Assembly: GCA_025667525.1 (NCBI GenBank)
Contig: CM046877.1
Span: forward strand, 296,418,364 to 296,482,363
Length of the DNA stretch: 64,000 nucleotides
Direction of reading: 5' to 3'
Source: Glebionis coronaria
Taxonomy: Eukaryota > Streptophyta > Magnoliopsida > Asterales > Asteraceae
Shown here one piece after another: positions 35,813-46,296 of this stretch. The notes beneath the pieces are model-generated. The model was not told where the DNA came from and did no database searches. It saw only the letters and a list, made by a program, of their open reading frames with translations. How positions within the stretch are numbered: the stretch's first letter is position 1; each line of letters starts with the position of its first letter. A program made the position numbers and the translations under genes.

Positions 35813-36550
35813 AAGGAATGAGGCAATTGACCTCTGTCGACTTTGAGAGGAAAGGGATTATCCCTCTCGAGGTTCAATATTAAAAAGCTACAAAAAATAT
35901 ATACGTAATACTACTTGGGCGGCAAAACCCTCGCTTAACCTTCCTTCTCAAAATACTTACAAGTGAATGGGGGGAATGAGGTGGCGCGAAACACTTAAGT
36001 ACCTAGCTTCCCTTAGATGGCCTTTTATAGCACGTCGCCTATCTATTCACCTTAAAGTTCGTATTTTTTTGAATTATTGCCTAACGAAAGTATTTATCTA
36101 TTTTTGCCTTTATTTTTGTTTGATCGATACACGTAAGTGGAACCGGAACGCCTCCAAATACGGTGTAATGCCTCGACAATACTTTTGGAATATTGTGTAT
36201 TAAAGTTCTTTTACGTAATATCTTATAGTAAAAGAAAAATCTTTTTGTATTTTTTTAAAAGTAAAATATATTCACAATAAAAACGAAAGAATCGAAATAA
36301 GAAAAATAACAATACGTAATATTTTTGGTGTAATACTTTTAGAAAAGTATTACTTTTTGGATTTTTAATTTTTTTGGTGCAAATCTTAGGAAAGAATTTG
36401 CTTTTGATGATTTTTGAATTTTTTTGTATTTTTATCTTGTTGATTTTTTTTATGTTTTTGATTTTTTGAACAAGAAAAATAACGTTCGAAAGTGAACGGA
36501 TCCCAAAATCTAAATCGTCTCATGAAAAATCGTCAATCGTAACGAGCGAA
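35813..36550 (-). other. Untranslated leader of element A
   Basis: AT-rich, no ORF. The segment 35900-36000 resembles the B leader. Confidence 0.65.
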
Positions 36551-36565
36551 GCCGCAACGGCGCCA
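36551..36565 (-). promoter_or_regulatory. Primer binding site of element A (tRNA-Asp type)
   Basis: The minus strand reads TGGCGCCGTTGCGGC. As in element B, exactly three bases separate it from the LTR. Confidence 0.85.
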
Positions 36566-37638
36566 TTTTAATAACCGATTTTTAGTATCGTTTTCTGCTC
36601 GATTCGACTCGAATTGAAATCCAATTTTATCGTAGATATTATTTGTTCTTGGTTAATAAAATTTGCTTGGTAATCTATGTCTATTTAAACTAAAAAATGG
36701 GGAAAATATGTAGGCTAAGGAATATATAAAAATAAAAGCGCAATTAGTTCAAATAAAATTACTCTAAGATGCAAAATAAAATTAAACTACAAAAGTAGAT
36801 CTAGATGCAACAAAAGTAACTATAACTAAAAATATATCTAAATGCAAAATTAATCTAAATGCAAGCACGTAATAGCAAATAAAAGTGACAAAAAATGAGA
36901 TCACAAAGATAAACTTAAAAATAAAGCGTAAAGCTTCAACCGTTTTAAGTTTATTAATCTTTTAGATGATAAAGCTTGGAGCTTTATATACTAATAAGCT
37001 CAATAATCTCAAAAAGGTGTAAACTTTATACTAATAATAAGCTTATCTAAATGAAATCTAATTTTTAAACCTTTAAATCTATATTTCAAAACAATAATAA
37101 TAACTAAAACTAATTAAACCGAATTTTATGAAAAATATAACTTTTATGAAAACAAAAACAATTTAAACTCTAACGATCTAATTAATAAAACTAAAGCGAT
37201 AAAGCTAGAAAAATAAAAAGGAGAACTTTAGTACCCGTAGTCCGAAGATAACCGCTCTAAACAAACAATATCAACAAAATACAGCCCGTAAAGTACACGG
37301 CCAACCAATATCAAACCAAAACTAGCATAACGCGGCCCGTAAAGTACACGGCCAACCAAATCAATCTATAACCAAATTAATCAACCATATCAACTTGAAC
37401 CGAATTAATCGACAAGCTCTTTACCAATAGTGATAGATCGATACGCCGAGATCAAAGAAAACATAAAAGGTTAGGATAATTAGCAATAATTATTCTATGA
37501 TAAAGAGATTTAAATAAAACTAAGAGATCTAAACTACTTTTTTCGGTTTTTATAAAATTTATATAATTTAAAAGCAAAGAATAAGAGATCTACAAAATTA
37601 TAAAAAGATGAATCTAAGATGAAAAATAAATCTTAGCT

Positions 37639-38262
37639 AAATTAATTAATCTACTTGCAAAAATTAAAGATGTAAACTAAAAATATAAAAGTACTAAATT
37701 AAAACTAGCTTATTAATAAGTTGTAAGCCTAAGCTTAGAACTTATGAGATTTAAAAAGATAAAAAGCTAATTAAATAATTACTCCAACAATAAGCTAGAT
37801 CTAGGAAAATAAGGCAACAATAAGCTTGAAATAAGCTTGTATATAAATCTAACTTATTAGGAAAAATTTATAAAAACTTATCCCAAATAATAAGCTAGAT
37901 TATAAAGAAAAGTAAAAAAAGAAAGGAAGAATGAGAATAAGCTAAGAGATCTAAATTAATTAATCTACTTGCAAAAATTAAAGATGTAAACTAAAAATAT
38001 AAAAAGTACTAAATTAAAACTAGCTTATTAATAAGTTATAAGCCTAAGCTTAGAACTTATGAGATTTAAAAAGCTAAAAAGCTAATTAAATAGTTACTCC
38101 AACAATAAGCTAGATCTAGGAAAATAAGGCAAAAATAAGCTTGAAATAAGCTTGTATATAAATCTAACTTATTTGGAAAAAGTTATAAAAACTTATCCCA
38201 AATAATAAGCTAGATTATAAAGAAAAGTAAAAAAAAAGAAAGGAAGAATGAGAATAAGCTAA
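37639..38262. repeat. Tandem duplication of about 314 bp inside the A LTR
   Basis: The unit beginning aaattaattaatctacttgc at 37639 recurs at 37953 with few changes. The corresponding part of the left LTR is missing, so it is not known whether both LTRs had it. Confidence 0.85.
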
Positions 38263-38420
38263 GAGATTAAGCTAAAAGTTTAATTTTATTAAAAGTGAAA
38301 AAGCTTAATAAATAAGCTTGGTACAAACTTGAAAGAGAAATATTACAAACTATTTGTAAACTACTATGATGAAAAAACTTGATGAAAGAAAAACTAGTGA
38401 AAAATAAGGGGAGAGGGGGA

Positions 38421-38430
38421 CTTTATATAG
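38421..38430 (-). promoter_or_regulatory. TATA box of the A LTR (right copy)
   Basis: The minus strand reads CTATATAAAG, about 708 bp into the LTR in the element's sense. Confidence 0.65.
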
Positions 38431-38651
38431 AGCCAACAATGGGGGTATTTAAGTCATTTACTAGCTAATTTTTGCTTGGAGGCTAAGCATATGGGAGCAC
38501 ATGCCTCCACCTTCTTATCATAAGCCTGACACACGCCCAACTTGTGTTGACATGCGTCATATGCCACGTGTCATCCCCTGATTGGTCTGAAAAGCTGAGT
38601 CAACTGCCACCTCGTCATTCTCTGCCACCTCTGTCATTCTCTGCCACCTCG

Positions 38652-38737
38652 TACCAGCACTAGATCCCATCAAAAATTCGCAGTTAAGCGTGCTTGGGCG
38701 AGAGTAGTACTAGCCTGGGTGACCCGCTGGGAAGTCC
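38652..38737 (+). rRNA. 5S rRNA-derived segment inside the A LTR (right copy)
   Basis: This is the same segment as at 2557-2650 but with an 8-bp deletion in the 5' part (between two gcacta words). Its box A (agttaagcgtgcttggg) is identical to the plant 5S consensus as I know it. The middle block gagtagtacta is also kept. The box C region reads cctgggtgacccgctggg and is slightly altered. Confidence 0.85.
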
Positions 38738-39137
38738 AACACTAAAAAATTCATAGAAAATAAACCGTGAGGAGATACGACGCAAGGTCGGGACTGTTGA
38801 CTTCGTAATTTTGTGCTCTTCAATGTGGTTTATTAGTGGATGACTTTGGAGATTGGCAAAAATGGTCCTTGTTGTAAAATCTTTATCAAATCTTCGTCTT
38901 TAGCCCTCGAAACTTCAATCTTTTGGCACTTTTGGTCCTTTGACTTTATCTTTGACCTTTTTCTTCGATAAATGTCCGTGAAATCCTGTGTTTTCTTTCC
39001 TTTTGATCTTTTGTACCTATTTTACAAATAAAACACAAACCACGCATAATTCCGACATTTACGATATTAATTACACGTTTTGGTCTCGTTTTTCATTGTT
39101 TTAAGTGGTAAAAGGATAAGTGTTTACACACTTATTA

Positions 39138-40231
39138 GTTAGAAAGGTCAAATGATTTTGCGAGTGAAAGGCATAAAACTGTCCGGATTTTGAAAGTTAA
39201 AGATGTGTTGAGCAGAATGTCTTAGAGGTCAAAATTTTTGAGGGTTTTCTTCAGGTTATAAGTAAGCTCCAAAATTAGTATCATAGAGTTTTGACGTGTC
39301 TAAGTAGGGTAAAACAGCTCGTACATTTGGTATGTACCGGCTGAGTGCTTTTTAGAGCATTGTATAGTAAAAGTAAACTTTTAGAGGTGTCTAGAAGTAT
39401 CACTTTTATGGATATTTCTTGCGTGTCATAACATGGTTTATGTACTAATTTAAATTCGAGTGTTTTCTAAACATTATTTTCGTATCTTCTAAACTTTCGC
39501 GTCACGTTATCGTAGGTCTTGTATGACTTAAAACTGGTTGATTTCCTGTTGTTACTACTCAGCCCTCAAGTTCCATGTTGATTCACCTTGTAGCTAAGGT
39601 GAGTTTATAGCCCTTTTTACTGCTTGTACATTGTTTCAAAACGTGGGGTGAGATTATCATGTTGGAACATAATCTTTTAAACTGTATGCTATCCTAAAAT
39701 GTATGTTGCAAGATGAAGATATTATTGCTTTTAGACTATAGCCTTAAGTTTCCTCTGTTGATCATTAACTGTTAATTGTCCCGTATACTTTGTGCTAAGC
39801 TCGAATGTTGTGGGTGGATCCGTCGGGATTGACAATCTCCGTCTTGTATTACTTTGACGCATTTCATTTGTTTATACTGGAGTATTTAGGCTAAATACTT
39901 ATTAGAGGAACTTACAATGATTTTTAAGCTTCAGTTTCATGAACTAAATAGCAATAATATACACCATGACTATGGATAATGTACATAGTCATCCCCCTAT
40001 TACTTGTTTTACAAACTTTATTGTGTTCCATTACTTAGTTTGTTAAACCTCTGAATATCACTCTACTTTTGTTGACAGATTTACATGTTTTAATCTCAGG
40101 TAATAACGGTTAATATGCTTGGATGAGATCCCGCAGGATATTGGCAGCTTGGAAGTTCTGTGTTGTATTTATGCTTTTGATGTAGCTAAATGTTAGTTTA
40201 TCGTAATCCTTGGATTATACTATTAATGGAA
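39138..40231. other. Unassigned non-coding repeat-like sequence
   Basis: No ORF of interest. The wording (ggatgagatcccgcaggatattggcagc) resembles LTR or leader sequence of a gypsy element but I cannot place it. The first bases after 39137 (gttag) would be the A target duplication. Confidence 0.4.
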
Positions 40232-40470
40232 TGATTAACAAAGAGAGAGATAGATGAAGATCTTAGATAGAGAAAGAAGAGAGAGGTTGGAGAAAAGATG
40301 TAATATTAGATTGAATGTAACAATGAGAATAATGATCAACCCCTCCTAACATGCTAGGAGGGGGTTTATATAGCCCATCCTACATGTGGGCTTTGTGGGT
40401 TGTATGTTAGACTATGACGACGAGCCCAAACTACATATATATTGTTGGAGTGACCTAATATCTCAATTTT
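40232..40470 (-). repeat. Copia-type LTR fragment
   Basis: Its layout matches the LTR at 42175: GA-rich stretch, cctcctaacatgctaggagg palindrome, tttatatag TATA (minus), then cctacatgtgggctt. The ends are not clear. Confidence 0.6.
40340..40363 (-). promoter_or_regulatory. TATA-adjacent palindrome
   Basis: The nine-base arms CCCCTCCTA and TAGGAGGGG pair perfectly around the loop ACATGC. The minus TATA box is at 40365-40373. Confidence 0.65.
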
Positions 40471-41690
40471 ATTAGGTTCATTTTTCTCTCGACTCGATTC
40501 GAATTGACATCGGATTTTATGTTTGACTCAGTCGCTTTGGTGAATTAAAGAAAATTGTTTATCTATATTTAATTAAAAAGTAAATTCGGAAAACATTAAA
40601 AATAAACTAATAAAAAATGACAAATAATAAAGAAAATAAACAAGTTAAAACTTAATAAAAATTAAAATTAAAAACTAAACAAAACAATTCGGAGTAAAAA
40701 TTAAAACAATTAGGAATTTTTGAAAAATCAAAACAATCCGGAATTAAAAACTAAAAACAATTCGGAATAAAAAAATAAAAACAATTTGGAAAAATACATA
40801 AAAACAATTCGGAATAAGTTATTCCGAATAACAATTCGGAATTTGCAAGTTTAAACAATTCGAAATAGGAAAAAAATTAAAAAAATTTGGAATACGTTAT
40901 CAAGAAATCAATTCGGAAAATTGAATGAAAAAGTAATTCGGAATAAGGAAAATGGGAAATATTCAGAATGTAAAAATTGTATAACAATTCGGAATGTTAT
41001 TCGGAAAAAGAACAATTCGGAATAAGAAGCTGACTACAATTCGGAATGTGTAAATCTTAAACTTTCGGAATATGAACTTAAAAATATAATTCGGAATAAT
41101 TTCTAAAGGTTTAATTCGGAATAAATGAAAGTAAACAATTCGGAAAATAAGGGTTTTAAATAATTCAAAATAGTAATAAAAAGAAATTAATTCGGAATAA
41201 AAGGGTTTCTAAATAATTTGGGAAATACAAAAATAATCTAAAACTAATTAAGCAAATAAGCAAAAATTAAGCTAAACTAATTTCTAAAATAAGCCAAACA
41301 AGACACAAATTAAAACTCTAAAAAGCACCAAATAAGCAAAATAAATAACATCTATTTTAAAACATTAAGCTACCAAATCCACTCAAATGAAAAATAAGCC
41401 AAACATAAAATAAGCAATAAGCACAACAATCTATAAAAATCAACCACATAAAAAATAATAAAAACAAGAAATAAGCAACTCAGTCAAATAAGCAATAAGA
41501 TCAAATAAGCTAACTTGATGATTAACCAAATCAACACAATTAAAACAAGAAAGGAAGTATGAGTTTAATTGAAAAGCTTGAAATTAAAGATTAAGATTAA
41601 GAATTCAACAATAGAAGATTAAAGATGAAAAGCTTAAAAGAAAATAAGAAAATACTTAAAATTACACCTACTCCTAATAATAAAACTAAC
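40471..41690 (-). repeat. Athila-type LTR fragment rich in CGGAAT microrepeats
   Basis: The start (ctcgactcgattcgaattgacatcgg) is related to the inner end of the A LTR at about 36596. From about 40690 to 41220 the word aattcggaata recurs more than 20 times with irregular spacing. The fragment is cut at 41690 by an LTR. Confidence 0.6.
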
Positions 41691-41890
41691 TGTTGTCCCT
41701 TAATTAAGATGATTAAACAAGAAAGAAAGGTAGAAAATAGATGAATTCTAGAGAGAGACAGTAGAGAGAAAAGAGAGAGAATGGTGAAACTTGGTGAATA
41801 TTAGATTATAAGAGAGAGAAAACAAATGTGAACAACCAACACCCTTCCTAACATGATAGGAATGGGTATTTATAGTCCCCCTACATGTGG
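41691..41890 (-). repeat. Truncated LTR of element D family
   Basis: This matches the first 200 bp (plus orientation) of the LTR at 42175. It breaks at catgtgg, where it joins D leader sequence through a 2-3 base overlap (tgg). Its palindrome (41841-41867) is preserved with one bulged base. Confidence 0.8.
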
Positions 41891-42161
41891 ATATTGCGAA
41901 ATTATTGGCAGACTTTCTAAAAAATAGGATATTGGATGTACTTTATGAAATTCGAGATTTCAAGCCTAAAAAGAAGCCAAACACCACATCGCGTTTTTAA
42001 CCAATCTAAGTAACCCAAATCACTACCATGCCTATGTAGTTGATTTGTCTACTCACTAACACCACGAAAACGCAAAAAATTTGATGATCCGAGCTTAAAT
42101 ATGAAGAAAACTCACGAAATCAATAAGAAAAACAAAACCAATCATGAATCTACCCCATGGA
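41888..42161 (-). other. Leader segment of element D family between two LTRs
   Basis: 41889-42003 matches 51077-51203 (start of the D leader), and the rest continues that leader to the PBS. This places a PBS and leader on the outer side of the D 3' LTR. Confidence 0.8.
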
Positions 42162-42172
42162 GATTGATACCA
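42162..42172 (-). promoter_or_regulatory. Primer binding site flanking the shared D LTR
   Basis: The minus strand reads TGGTATCAATC, an initiator-Met type core, two bases from the LTR. Confidence 0.7.
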
Positions 42173-42174
42173 AT

Positions 42175-42562
42175 TGTTGTCACTTAATTAAGATGATTAA
42201 ACAAGAAAGAAAGGTAGAAAATAGACGAATTCTAGAGAGAGAAAGTAGAGAGAGAAAATAGAGAGAATGGTGAAACTTGGTGAATATTAGATTAGAAGAG
42301 AGAGAAAACAAATGTGACCAACCAACACCCTTCCTAACATGCTAGGAAGGGGTTTATAGTCCCCCTACATGTGGGCTTGTTATGGGCTATATTAAATGGG
42401 TCGGGCTTTCCTTTAGGCTTTAGTTACTTATGAATGAACTTTTGCTTAAAGTTAAGCCCGTAAAACACGACTAACCAACTACCTATTACAACGTTCTAAA
42501 TACGATACATAATAAACCTATGACCGATCATTCTTGTTTGACTCAATATTTTGAGGCTAACA
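42175..42562 (-). repeat. LTR of element D (3' LTR of D, also adjoining a PBS on its left)
   Basis: The termini are TGTTGTC..GGCTAACA on the plus strand, 388 bp. PPT lies to its right and PBS to its left, so it is the shared LTR of a former tandem. Confidence 0.85.
42328..42351 (-). promoter_or_regulatory. TATA-adjacent palindrome
   Basis: The nine-base arms CCCTTCCTA and TAGGAAGGG flank the loop ACATGC. A minus TATA-like CTATAAA is at 42353-42359. Confidence 0.65.
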
Positions 42563-43035
42563 ATCTCCCCCAATGAGAGGTCATAAACCTTGGTCATTTA
42601 GGAAATTTGTAGAGATTACTAATCTCACCATAAATGAGTCTTGAACGTGTAATAGTAGTCTTGTTCCTTCATGCTGTGATCTTTGAGCCTTTGTCGTTGT
42701 CTTTCGACTTTGTCTTTAAGTTTGACATCTTCAAATCATCCTTGACTTGTCTTTGGCATCTTGCGATCTTGTGTCGTCACCCACATGCTCACACTATAAT
42801 TGTTGAGTAAGTCTTTAGGCATGAGTATGTGGTTTTGAATCTTTGACTTTGCTGAGTACACTGTAACGCCACCTTCTTGAGACAAAACATAGACGCGGAC
42901 TGAATGGCTTTCACATTCGTCCTAAATCGGTAGCGTTTTACCTCCGGTCGGTGAAGACCGTTATACGATATTAAATATCGTACCTGTGATAGGTAGATTC
43001 ACTTAAGAATCTCCTTGACAGGGTTTCACGGCTGT
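42563..43035 (-). other. 3' non-coding region of element D with PPT
   Basis: The minus-strand PPT CATTGGGGGAGAT is directly next to the LTR. The rest is non-coding. Confidence 0.75.
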
Positions 43036-46000
43036 ACTAGCCGTTCTCTTTACTCGACCGCTTCTTAGAAGACCATCCCACAAGCTTATCTTGACCTAGA
43101 AATTGTGCACCACCAGAAGTACTTTTGCGAGTATCAAGATGCCCTGCATGATCAGAGTCTGAATAGGCCGTTAGAAAGAAACCGGTTTCCTTCGGATACC
43201 AGAGTCCCAAATGAATGGTATTCTATAGGTACAGAAAGATCTGTTTAACCTCCTTGAGTTGCTTATCAGTAGGCCGGGCTTGATATCATGCACAATAGCA
43301 TGTAGCATGTGTAATATCTGGTCTGCTTGCTGTCAAGTACATAAAAGGCCCGATCATTGAGCGATATCGCGTTTGATCTTTGGGTAATCCCTCTAAGTCA
43401 GCATCTAGGGATGTGGTTGATAATGGTGTCCCAACAGGATCACATGAGGTCATACCATGGTTTTTGATTATCTCTTGACAATACTTATCTTGGTTAATAA
43501 AGATACCACTTGGGGATTGTTGAACTTAAATTCCTAGAAAGAATTTTAGTTCTCCCATCATTGACATTTCAAATTTGTTGTGCATAAGTTTTTCAAACCA
43601 TTTTGAAATACTTGGGTTTGTAGACCCGAAAATAATGTCATCGACGTAAATCTGCACAAGAAAATTGTCCTCCCCAGATTTATATATGAACAAAGTTAGA
43701 TCAATGGAACCTTTTGAGAAACCTTTGGATACCAGAAATTTCGAGAGCTCATCGTACCACGCCCTTGGAGCTTGCTCGAGTCCATAAAGTGCTTTGTGGA
43801 GACGATACACCTTGTTAGGATAATGAAGATTGACGAATCCTTCTGGCTGAGTGACATATATTTCTTTTTTCAAAGGACCGTTAAGAAACGTCGTCCTTAC
43901 GTCCATTTGATAAAAGATGAACCCCTTATGTGCAGCATAAGCTAGAAAAATTCTGACCGCTTCCATTCGAGCTACTGGTGCAAATGATTCTTCAAAATCA
44001 ATACCCTCTCTGTGTCCATACCCTTTAGCCACTAGCCTGGATTTATTCTTGATGATCGTGTTTTCTTCATCCATTTTGTTTTTCCAGATCCATCGAAGAT
44101 TTAAAGGTGTTACATCGCATGGTCTGTCAACAAGTTCCCAGATTTACGTCTTTCAAATTGTTAAAGTTCATCCGTCATCGATTCAATCCAAGCGTGATCT
44201 GCCAAGGCTTCTTTGATATTTTTTGGTTCCGCTATACTCACGACGAGTGCGAACATACAAACATCACCATCGGTTTCAAGTTGTCGTCTTGTACGAACGG
44301 GCTGTGAAGGGTTTCCAATTACGTGAACCAAAGGATGATCTTGGGTCCAATGATGTGTTGAAGGTTGTCGTTGATAGAACGTATGCATATTTGACAGATC
44401 AACATGACGAGTAGAAGACTCTCCAGTTTCGTGTACCGGTGTACCGAATGGGTTGATAAATGCGTCATCGTCAGATAATGCATCGTCTGCTTGATTTGTG
44501 TTCTCTGAAGCAATGACAATAGTTGTGGATGTTGTAGGATGGATTGTTGATGTGATATTCCGAGGAGGTAAATCTGCAGCAACCGGTGTTGAAGTAGATG
44601 AAGTTGTATCCTTTTGTTGATGATGATCGATATCATCATTCTTATCATGAGTGACAGCGGAAGACTTCGATACAACATGTTTCTCCCCCGTGAAATATTC
44701 ATCATACATTGGTCCATATAACATTTTCAACTCTTCAATTGTCGTGTCCACTGTCATGTCAGCTCTTGGAACACTTTGGGGAACCAGATTTGAACTTGAC
44801 GGTTCATTGTTGTGGTCTTGAGTTCCGAGTTCCGTGCGGTTGTGAACGAAAGTCGTTTGTCGTTGTGTATCGGGACTTAAACTGCTTTGTTCAAGTGCCA
44901 TCTCTTGCAATTCATCAAATCTGACATGAATAGTCTTTAAGATCAATTTTGTTCTCTTGTTGTAAACTCTATATCCCTTAGACTGAGTAGCATATCCCAC
45001 TAGAATACATGCATCACCTTTCTCTTTCATCTTATCCAGATTTTCACCATCTCGGATAACGTAACACGTACATCCAAAAATGTGAAGGTGTTTTAGTGAA
45101 GGTTTGCGATCATTAAAAATGTGATATGGTGTCTTTTCGTGTCGAGGAATAATTAAGGAACGGTTTTGTGTGTAGCATGCGGTTGACACGGCTTCTGCCC
45201 AAAATGATAGTGGAAGTTTTGTAGCGGATAATAATGTTCGAGAAGCCTCAACCAATGTACGGTTTCGTCTTTCAACAACGCTGTTTTGTTCAAGTGTTCG
45301 AGCAATAGATGTTTCATGTTCAATTCCTTCGGGTTCAAAGTAGTTCTGCAGAGTTGAATTCAAGAATTATGTGCCTCTGTCAGTACGTACCACTTTAACT
45401 TGAGCTTGAAGACCACGTTGTATCTGCTTAAGGAAGTTGATGAGAGCTTCAGGTGTTTCATCCTTGGATCTCAAAAATAAAGTCCAGGTATACCTTGAGT
45501 AATCATCGACAATAACCATAACGTATTTCTTCTCATTGATACTTTGAACACGCATGGGACCACACAAATCGATATGAAGAAGATCTAACCGTCCTTTCGA
45601 GCTTGGTGTAGCTTTTATCTTGAAACTACTTCGTTTAGCCTTGCAAAGTTCACAAGAAAAACAAAGATGATCCTTGATGAATTTCAAGCTGGGAAGGTCT
45701 CGCACAATATCTTTCTTGGAAAGCAAGTTTATGGTATCAAAGTTAAGATGAGATAATCGTTGATGCCATAACCAAGCTTGAGTCGTTGAGACTTTAGCCA
45801 TGAAGCAAATTGGAGTTGTGGAAGTGGAGTCTTGAAGTGAAATAGTGTAGAGATCAGTACCCCGTGAACCGGTGAGTAAGTCATTCCCATCATAATCACG
45901 AACAAAACATGTCTTCTTTCTAAACGCAACTTCCAAATCCGCATCACAGAATTGACGAACCGAGAAAAGATTGTGATTGAGCCCTTCGACGTAGTATACC

Positions 46001-46190
46001 CTTTTGACCATGATATTCCCCTGAACCAAATCTCCGTAACCTAGGATCGGTGCAAATTGATCATTAACGAAGCAGACCGTCCCTAGGAACTTCTCCACGA
46101 AGTTAATTAGAAGCTTGAGATTCACCGTCATGTGCTTGGTGCACCCGAAGTCTAGTATGAAGAGAATTATCTCAATTACCTACAGAAGAA
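43036..46190 (-). pseudogene. Element D pol
   Basis: In order: protease remnant near 46150 with DFGCTKHMT, where the catalytic DSG is changed to DFG; GAG-pre-integrase finger (LWHQRLSH, CELCKAKR); integrase core with D (LLHIDLCGP), D (RTDRG) and E (VVERRNRT); a low-complexity linker; RT with [12 protein letters not shown] and YVDD; and RNase H remnants to about 43036 (SDSDHAG). Stops include TAA 45367-45369 and one just after FFLGI at 43526, plus a frame change between the linker and RT. It cannot make an active polyprotein. Confidence 0.85.
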
Positions 46191-46296
46191 TTAGAACACG
46201 ATGGAGCATTTGCTAAAGTTGATAGCATGTTAGTTGTGATTTCAGAGTCATTAGTTTCCCTAGTTGCAACACCTAGAGGCATACTAACGCTTGTTG

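Larger units (their letters stand above)
1..39137 (-). mobile_element. Element A: non-autonomous Athila-like LTR element, host of the nest
   Basis: On the minus strand the order is 5' LTR (36569-39137), tRNA-Asp-like PBS, leader, one accessory ORF, 3' non-coding region with PPT, and 3' LTR (left part, running off the window). Position 1 matches about 37419 of the other LTR, so roughly 850 bp are missing to the left. Without the inserted element B the internal region is only about 4.7 kb and no gag, protease, RT or integrase is visible. Leader and 3' region are recognisably related to those of element B. LTR copies differ by about 3-4% where compared by eye, more than those of B (about 3%) and C (0.4%), in agreement with A being the oldest layer. 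The target duplication cannot be checked because the left end is outside the window. Confidence 0.8.
36569..39137 (-). repeat. 5' LTR of element A
   Basis: It runs from taataaccg to cacttatta on the plus strand. This gives inverted ends TAATAA/TTATTA rather than the usual TG..CA. It contains the 5S-like segment, a minus TATA box (38421-38430) and an internal tandem duplication. AAGCTTA/AATAAGC words are dense from 36950 to 38340. Confidence 0.8.
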
